Source: Betaproteobacteria bacterium (GTDB lineage Bacteria; Pseudomonadota; Gammaproteobacteria; Burkholderiales; Burkholderiaceae_E). Taken from it: 20,879 bases of DNA. Location of the stretch: NCBI GenBank assembly GCA_009925965.1, contig RFPW01000015.1, positions 1-20,879 of the forward strand. Reading direction: 5' to 3'. Below are positions 16,684 to 20,879 of the stretch, piece by piece (position 1 is the first letter of the stretch; every line of letters begins with the position of its first letter). A program made the translations under genes and the position numbers. The notes under the pieces are model-generated. The model was not told the DNA's origin. It searched no databases and was given only the letters and a program-made list of their open reading frames with translations.

Positions 16684-16699
16684 CGACCATCGATGGTCG
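16684..16699. promoter_or_regulatory. 16-bp perfect palindrome, candidate activator site upstream of dppA
   Basis: CGACCATCGATGGTCG is its own reverse complement. It lies about 145 bp upstream of the transcription start predicted from the sigma-54-like promoter, the distance typical of enhancer-binding-protein sites. It also lies downstream of the toxin gene. It does not match the NtrC site pattern GCAC...GTGC. A role as operator or enhancer is inference. Confidence 0.45.
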
Positions 16700-16718
16700 A
16701 GCTTTGATCGGTCTAAGC

Positions 16719-16735
16719 GGTCAGGCGACCTGATC
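16719..16735 (-). other. Hairpin downstream of the toxin gene
   Basis: GGTCAGG (16719-16725) and CCTGATC (16729-16735) pair around the three bases CGA, seven pairs including one G-T. It lies 22 bases past the toxin stop on the minus strand. Without a T run it is at best a weak terminator of the toxin-antitoxin transcript. The rest of 16491-16756 holds no gene that I can support. Confidence 0.35.
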
Positions 16736-16756
16736 GCGCCCCAAAACCCAACTTTG

Positions 16757-17080
16757 CTACCGGAATAAATCGGCGTGGCTGCCACTTCGAACGAACACCA
16801 CCGTACCGCTCTCTTTCGAATCATAGAGCCTGTAGATCAAAAGAAAGTCGCCGCCGACATGGCACTCCCGGTGACCATTCCATTCACCGGTCAACGCATG
16901 ATCCAGCCATTCGGGCGCGAGCGGTCCGTCGTTGCCGATTAACAAAATCATCGCTTCTTTTAGCCGGTGCATGCCGTATCGGCCCGAATGGGTTAGGCGC
17001 TGCCAGTCTCTCAGGAAGTCTTTGGTGTAGTCCGACGCGCGCGGCAGGCCAGCCCGCTTACTGGCGGCTTTCTTTTTCAA
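16757..17080 (-). CDS. yafQ: YafQ/RelE-superfamily mRNA interferase toxin
   Basis: 107-residue toxin of the type II RelE/ParE superfamily, YafQ branch; such proteins cut mRNA on the ribosome. The residues known as important in E. coli YafQ are found in register: H50, H63 and D67 correspond to H61, H74 and D78; H87 and F91 correspond to H102 and F106. W68 is replaced by F79. The core pattern LTGEWNGHRECHVGGDFLLIY then FVRSGSHADLF is typical. It overlaps the antitoxin gene by 23 bases. The frame has no ATG before residue 37, so the start is the TTG at 17080, with only a weak ribosome site; translation is probably coupled to the antitoxin. The length allows an intact toxin. Confidence 0.88.
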   Translation of the reverse strand: MKKKAASKRAGLPRASDYTKDFLRDWQRLTHSGRYGMHRLKEAMILLIGNDGPLAPEWLDHALTGEWNGHRECHVGGDFLLIYRLYDSKESGTVVFVRSGSHADLFR

Positions 17081-17336
17081 TCGTATCGATCAAAGTTTCT
17101 GCGCTCGAGAAGCGAGCACGTCGGTGCTTAATAATTTCGTTTGCCTCAGCCATCGCAGCCTGACTGGCTGCATTAGGCGCCTTGATAGCGAACGGAAGTT
17201 CGTTGTCCGCAACAACTCGAGTCAAAAAAACACGAATGGCATCGGATACTGTCAAACCCATCGAGGCTAGGGTTTCCGTCGCTTGCGCCTTGAGGCTTTC
17301 GTCCACGCGAACGTGAACCATTGATGTTGCGGGCAT
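17058..17336 (-). CDS. dinJ: DinJ/RelB-type ribbon-helix-helix antitoxin
   Basis: 92-residue antitoxin. The N-terminal third (MVHVRVDESLKAQATETL...GLTVSDAIRVFLTRVV) is the ribbon-helix-helix DNA-binding domain of the RelB/DinJ family; it neutralises the toxin and represses its own operon. The C-terminal part, rich in Ala, Glu and Lys, should be the flexible toxin-binding region. ATG 17336 is preferred because GGGA lies six bases upstream; a TTG at 17348 would add four residues. The gene order antitoxin then toxin, with overlap, is the standard one. A 25-bp perfect palindrome 21 bases upstream is its likely operator. Confidence 0.9.
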   Translation of the reverse strand: MPATSMVHVRVDESLKAQATETLASMGLTVSDAIRVFLTRVVADNELPFAIKAPNAASQAAMAEANEIIKHRRARFSSAETLIDTIEKESRQ

Positions 17337-17357
17337 GATCGATCCCAATTCGTCGTT

Positions 17358-17382
17358 GATTGAGATACATTGTATCTCAATC
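17358..17382. promoter_or_regulatory. 25-bp perfect palindrome, likely antitoxin operator
   Basis: Arms GATTGAGATACA (17358-17369) and TGTATCTCAATC (17371-17382) are exact reverse complements around one central base. It is in the 68-base gap between the glmS stop and the antitoxin start. On the minus strand its centre contains TACAAT, a plausible -10 box, so a bound ribbon-helix-helix protein would block the promoter. No clear -35 box was seen. The AT-rich arms stand out from the GC-rich surroundings. Confidence 0.75.
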
Positions 17383-17404
17383 TCTATTTGCCCCGCCCGA
17401 CTAA

Positions 17405-19330
17405 CTACTCCACGGTCACCGACTTCGCCAGATTGCGGGGCTTATCGACATCGGTGCCCCGCGCTAGCGCAGCGTGATACGCAAGTAACTGCAGAGGCAC
17501 GACGTGCAGAATCGGGCTCAAAAGCCCCGCGTGATCGGCCAGCGTAATGACATGGACGCCCTCGGCGGGCTCGATCCGGGCATCTTTATCCGCAAACACA
17601 AAGAGCTCGCCACCACGGGCCCGCACTTCTTGCAGGTTGCTCTTGAGTTTCTCAATCAGGACGTCGTTGGGAGCGACCACCACCACCGGCATCGAGGCGT
17701 CCACGAGGGCCAGGGGGCCGTGCTTGAGTTCACCCGCGGCATAGGCCTCGGCGTGGATGTAGGTGACCTCTTTCAACTTGAGTGCGCCTTCCATCGCAAT
17801 CGGAAAGTGGACACCACGGCCCAAAAAGAGGGCATGTTCACGCGGCGCAAAATGCGCGGCCCAATCCCGCACTTGAGGCTCGCAGGTCAGCACATGCGAC
17901 AGCGCCGCGGGCAGATGGCGTAACTGTCCCATGAGCTCTTGTTCGCGCGCTGCGCTCAGGCGCCCACGCTGCTTGGCCAGTACCAGCGTCAAAACAAACA
18001 GTGCGGTCAGCTGGGTCGTGAACGCCTTGGTCGATGCAACCCCAATCTCGGGCCCTGCGCGCGTCAGAAAGCGCAGCGCGGACTGACGGATGAGCGCGCT
18101 TTCGGGGACATTGCAAATCGACAGGGTGTTCTCGAGCCCGAGGCTACGCGCGAACTGCAACGCGGCGAGGGTGTCCGCCGTCTCACCCGACTGTGAGATC
18201 GTGATCAACAAGGTATTGGGGAGTGCCACCGGCTCGCGGTAGCGATACTCGCTGGCAATTTCGACCGAACAGGGAATACCGGCAACGCCCTCAATCCAGT
18301 ACCGGGCCACCAAGCCTGCATGAAAACTCGTCCCACACGCCAGGATCTGAATCTGGCGCGCGCTGGCCAGGCGCTCAGGCGCATCGACGCCAAACAGTTC
18401 GGGGGTGAGGACACTGCCCGCGGCCACCATCTCGAGCGTGTTAGCGATCGCTCCGGGTTGCTCGAAAATTTCTTTCTGCATGAAGTGCCGGTAGGGCCCG
18501 AGCTCAACGGCATCAGCGCTCAATTGGCTCTGCACCGCGGCACGCTCGACCGTCCGACCGCTCGCGTCCTGGATCCGGACTTGGTCCGGGCGAATCTCAA
18601 CGACATCGCCATCCTCGAGATAGGCGACTTGGCGCGTGACCTGCAAGAGCGCCGACGTATCAGAGGCCAAAAAATTCTCGCCCTTAGCCTGTTGTCCAAT
18701 CCCCAGTAACAGTGGGGACCCCTTTCTGGAACCTACAACGGTGTTGGGCTCCGTCGTACTGATGACCGCAATGGCGTACGCGCCTTCGAGTTCACTCACC
18801 GCACCCGCGACGGCCGCCATCAACGCGCCCGCACCAACGGATCTTGAGTCGATTATTGAATCGGTGCTTGCGCCGACTCTTGGGTTTGCGGTCGACGCCA
18901 TGAGCCGGGAGTGAATCAAATGCGCGATGACTTCCGTGTCGGTCTCGCTGGCAAACACATAGCCTTGCGATTTCAATTGCGCCCGCAAGTGCTCGTGGTT
19001 TTCGATAATGCCGTTATGGACGACCGACACCTCAAAGCCTGAGCCTGCCGAGGCATGCGGGTGGGCGTTGGCTTCGGTCACCCCGCCATGGGTTGCCCAG
19101 CGGGTGTGGGCGATCCCAGTCTGCGCACCGTCGCTGGCCTCGAGTGCTACCCGGGCATCGAGTTCGGCGACACGCCCAACGGAGCGGACCCGACGCAAAC
19201 TCGAAGCGTCTTGCAAATCAATGAGTGCCAAACCGGCTGAGTCATAGCCCCGGTATTCGAGCTTGCGCAAACCTTCGATGAGGATCGGTACGACGTTCCG
19301 ATGCGCGACCGCGCCGACGATTCCACACAT
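17405..19330 (-). CDS. glmS: Glutamine--fructose-6-phosphate aminotransferase (isomerizing)
   Basis: 641-residue GlmS: fructose-6-phosphate + glutamine to glucosamine-6-phosphate + glutamate, the first committed step to UDP-GlcNAc. The N-terminal glutaminase begins MCGIVG (Cys2 is the nucleophile after Met removal) and shows HTRWATHG (75-82), NGIIENH (106-112) and SETDTEV (128-134). The two sugar-isomerase (SIS) domains follow, with ACGTSFHAG and SQSGETADT. The C-terminus KSVTVE is canonical. The protein is about 30 residues longer than E. coli GlmS. About 20 of these form an Ser/Ala-rich insertion near residues 145-168, between HLI and LEGAYA. CGGAG eight bases before ATG 19330 supports the start. 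It follows glmU by 27 bases, an operon layout common in proteobacteria. Confidence 0.96.
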   Translation of the reverse strand: MCGIVGAVAHRNVVPILIEGLRKLEYRGYDSAGLALIDLQDASSLRRVRSVGRVAELDARVALEASDGAQTGIAHTRWATHGGVTEANAHPHASAGSGFEVSVVHNGIIENHEHLRAQLKSQGYVFASETDTEVIAHLIHSRLMASTANPRVGASTDSIIDSRSVGAGALMAAVAGAVSELEGAYAIAVISTTEPNTVVGSRKGSPLLLGIGQQAKGENFLASDTSALLQVTRQVAYLEDGDVVEIRPDQVRIQDASGRTVERAAVQSQLSADAVELGPYRHFMQKEIFEQPGAIANTLEMVAAGSVLTPELFGVDAPERLASARQIQILACGTSFHAGLVARYWIEGVAGIPCSVEIASEYRYREPVALPNTLLITISQSGETADTLAALQFARSLGLENTLSICNVPESALIRQSALRFLTRAGPEIGVASTKAFTTQLTALFVLTLVLAKQRGRLSAAREQELMGQLRHLPAALSHVLTCEPQVRDWAAHFAPREHALFLGRGVHFPIAMEGALKLKEVTYIHAEAYAAGELKHGPLALVDASMPVVVVAPNDVLIEKLKSNLQEVRARGGELFVFADKDARIEPAEGVHVITLADHAGLLSPILHVVPLQLLAYHAALARGTDVDKPRNLAKSVTVE

Positions 19331-19357
19331 GGTGTTGGCTCCGGGAAAAAGAAAGGA

Positions 19358-20782
19358 TCACGCTTTGGGTGTTTTGGGATTCTTCGCTGGCCTGACCCAA
19401 TCGCTGAGCGTGCGCGCCTGCGCGCGAGTAATGACAAGGGCTCCGGGTGGCGCGTCTTTAGTCAAGGTCGTGCCGGCTCCGAGGGTCGCTCCACGCCCCA
19501 CGCGCACCGGAGCGACGAGCTCGGAATTACTACCGATAAAAACATCATCTTCAATTACAGTACGATGCTTGTTGGCACCATCATAATTACAGGTGATCGT
19601 ACCCGCGCCGATATTGACCCGCTCACCGACCGTACTGTCGCCCACGTACGCCAGGTGGTTTGCTTTTGCGTCGGCACCGAAGCTGCTGTTTTTGACCTCG
19701 ACGAAATTGCCGATATGGACCCGGGGACCAAGCTCAGCGCCCGGGCGTAGACGTGCGTAGGGCCCAACGCGGGCATTGGCGCCCACGCTGGCCCCCTCGA
19801 GGTGACTGTAAGCGGCGATCTCAGCACCCTCGCGGATCATGACATCGCGCAACACGCAGTAAGGCCCAATCCGGACGCGATCCCCGAGGGTCACTTGACC
19901 TTCAAAGACACACCCCACATCGATACAAACATCTCGACCCACCGTCAGCTCGCCGCGCACATCGATGCGGGCTGGATCGAGCAGATGAGCGCCGCGCTCC
20001 ATCAGGGCATCCGCCAGACCGCGCTGATATACGCGTTCGAGCTCGGCCAACTGCGCGCGGCTGTTGACACCCAGTGTCTCCCAGGCATGGGTCGGTTGCG
20101 CGGTGACCACTTCCAGTCCGTCGGCAACCGCCATCCCGACAATGTCGGTCAGGTAGTACTCGGCCTGCGCATTGTCATCCGAAAGTGCATCTAACCAGCG
20201 CCTGAGATCAGGCGTGGGTATCACCATCACACCCGTATTGACTTCGCGAATCAACTGTTCCGCCGAGGAGGCATCGCGCTGCTCGACAATCCGCTGCACC
20301 GGACCACCTGGGGTCGCTCCCCGCACGACGCGTCCGTATCCTGTCGGGTCAGCGAGCTCGACCGTGAGGAGCCCAAACCGTCGCTGCGAATCGATGACGC
20401 TTCGAACCAGCCGCTCAAGCGTATCGACGGTTGTCAGCGGGACATCGCCATAAAGAATCAGCGTCGGGACGTGGGCGAGCAAACGCGGTGCTGCTTGCAT
20501 CACCGCATGACCAGTTCCACGCTGGGGCATTTGCTCCGCCCATTGGAGGTCGGGAGCCACAAAGGCGTCGGGGACCAGGCGCCCACCATGCCCGTAAACG
20601 CCAACCAAGTTAACGCCGCCACGACCGAGTCTGGCCCCGAGGGCTCGAGCGGTCTCAAACACATGCGCCAGCATGGGCCGGCCCGCCACCGGATGCATGA
20701 CCTTGGGCAAGTCCGAGCGCATACGTTTGCCCATCCCGGCCGCCAACACCACGACATTCAGAACGATTGCTTCGTCAGTCAA
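19358..20782 (-). CDS. glmU: Bifunctional GlmU: GlcN-1-P acetyltransferase / GlcNAc-1-P uridylyltransferase
   Basis: 474-residue cytoplasmic enzyme making UDP-GlcNAc for peptidoglycan and lipopolysaccharide. The N-terminal uridylyltransferase domain opens VVVLAAGMGKRMRSDLPK (nucleotide-binding loop) and has LYGDVPL and EVNTGVM. The C-terminal left-handed beta-helix, with hexapeptide repeats from about residue 260, holds the acetyltransferase site, including KANHLAYVGD, whose His matches the catalytic His of E. coli GlmU. GAGTITCNYDG and DVFIGSN complete the pattern. I place the start at TTG 20782, because AAGGA sits eight bases upstream and the alternative TTG at 20824 has no ribosome site and adds 14 unrelated residues. 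It is the first gene of the glmU-glmS pair as far as the window shows. Confidence 0.94.
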   Translation of the reverse strand: MTDEAIVLNVVVLAAGMGKRMRSDLPKVMHPVAGRPMLAHVFETARALGARLGRGGVNLVGVYGHGGRLVPDAFVAPDLQWAEQMPQRGTGHAVMQAAPRLLAHVPTLILYGDVPLTTVDTLERLVRSVIDSQRRFGLLTVELADPTGYGRVVRGATPGGPVQRIVEQRDASSAEQLIREVNTGVMVIPTPDLRRWLDALSDDNAQAEYYLTDIVGMAVADGLEVVTAQPTHAWETLGVNSRAQLAELERVYQRGLADALMERGAHLLDPARIDVRGELTVGRDVCIDVGCVFEGQVTLGDRVRIGPYCVLRDVMIREGAEIAAYSHLEGASVGANARVGPYARLRPGAELGPRVHIGNFVEVKNSSFGADAKANHLAYVGDSTVGERVNIGAGTITCNYDGANKHRTVIEDDVFIGSNSELVAPVRVGRGATLGAGTTLTKDAPPGALVITRAQARTLSDWVRPAKNPKTPKA

Positions 20783-20807
20783 GAACCATTCCTTGGCAGG
20801 GTTAAGG

Positions 20808-20854
20808 GGGGAACAACAGGGCAACAGCGAGGGAACCGCGGGGGAACAACAGGC
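20808..20854. repeat. Duplicated 15-mer upstream of glmU
   Basis: GGGGGAACAACAGGC occurs at 20808-20822 and again at 20840-20854, starts 32 bases apart, with a partial relative (GAGGGAACC) between them. It lies in the glmU leader/promoter region, which runs to the window edge. It could be a binding-site pair or a chance duplication. No promoter can be assigned because the region is cut off. Confidence 0.6.
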
Positions 20855-20879
20855 CGCAATCTTAACCGCTCAGGCACAC

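Noticed and set aside
17405..17480. Possible glmS ribozyme or regulatory RNA associated with glmS
   Set aside because: The glmS ribozyme is upstream of glmS in Firmicutes; the 27 bases between glmU and glmS here are too short, and nothing resembling it is seen downstream.

Overview
The window looks like a chromosomal segment of a moderately GC-rich Gram-negative proteobacterium. Gene content, ATGA-coupled operons and protein style (Liv-type importer beside an acyl-CoA synthetase, glmU-glmS order, several TTG starts) suggest a betaproteobacterium, most likely Burkholderiales. That placement is inference; no rRNA or other marker gene is present. Coding density is very high. There are no tRNA or rRNA genes, no CRISPR array, no insertion sequence and no gene-free stretch above 300 bases.

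Plus-strand half (1-9242). The left edge is the 3' part of an operon for a branched-chain-amino-acid-type ABC importer: livH (3' end only), livM, livG and livF, followed by a long-chain-type acyl-CoA synthetase, the periplasmic binding protein livK and a class II aldolase-family protein. LivF is broken by an apparent 8-base deletion that removes the Leu-Ala-Pro codons just after Walker B. The CoA ligase inside the operon suggests that the importer serves an organic or aromatic acid that is activated on entry, not leucine. An M61-family (glycyl aminopeptidase-like) exported protease with a PDZ-like C-terminus and a thiol glutathione peroxidase follow.

Minus-strand half (20782-9239, read right to left). 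glmU and glmS form the UDP-GlcNAc synthesis pair. Next comes a small DinJ/YafQ-type toxin-antitoxin module with a perfect 25-bp palindrome over its promoter region. Then comes a peptide-importer operon dppA-dppB-dppC-dppD-dppF ending in a gamma-glutamyltransferase-family enzyme without a signal peptide. The dppA upstream region has a very good match to a sigma-54 (-24/-12) promoter, with a 16-bp perfect palindrome about 145 bp further upstream. This points to activator-dependent, probably nutrient-controlled, expression of a route that imports gamma-glutamyl or other peptide-like compounds and cleaves them in the cytoplasm. Hairpins lie in the dppA-dppB and dppF-ggt gaps and may tune the relative amounts of the products.

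The most notable observations are the sigma-54/palindrome arrangement before dppABCDF-ggt, the disrupted livF in an otherwise intact operon, the antitoxin operator palindrome, a roughly 20-residue insertion in the glutaminase domain of GlmS, and simple-sequence tails at the 3' ends of livG, gpx and dppD. I did not find a clearly new system; most genes belong to known families.
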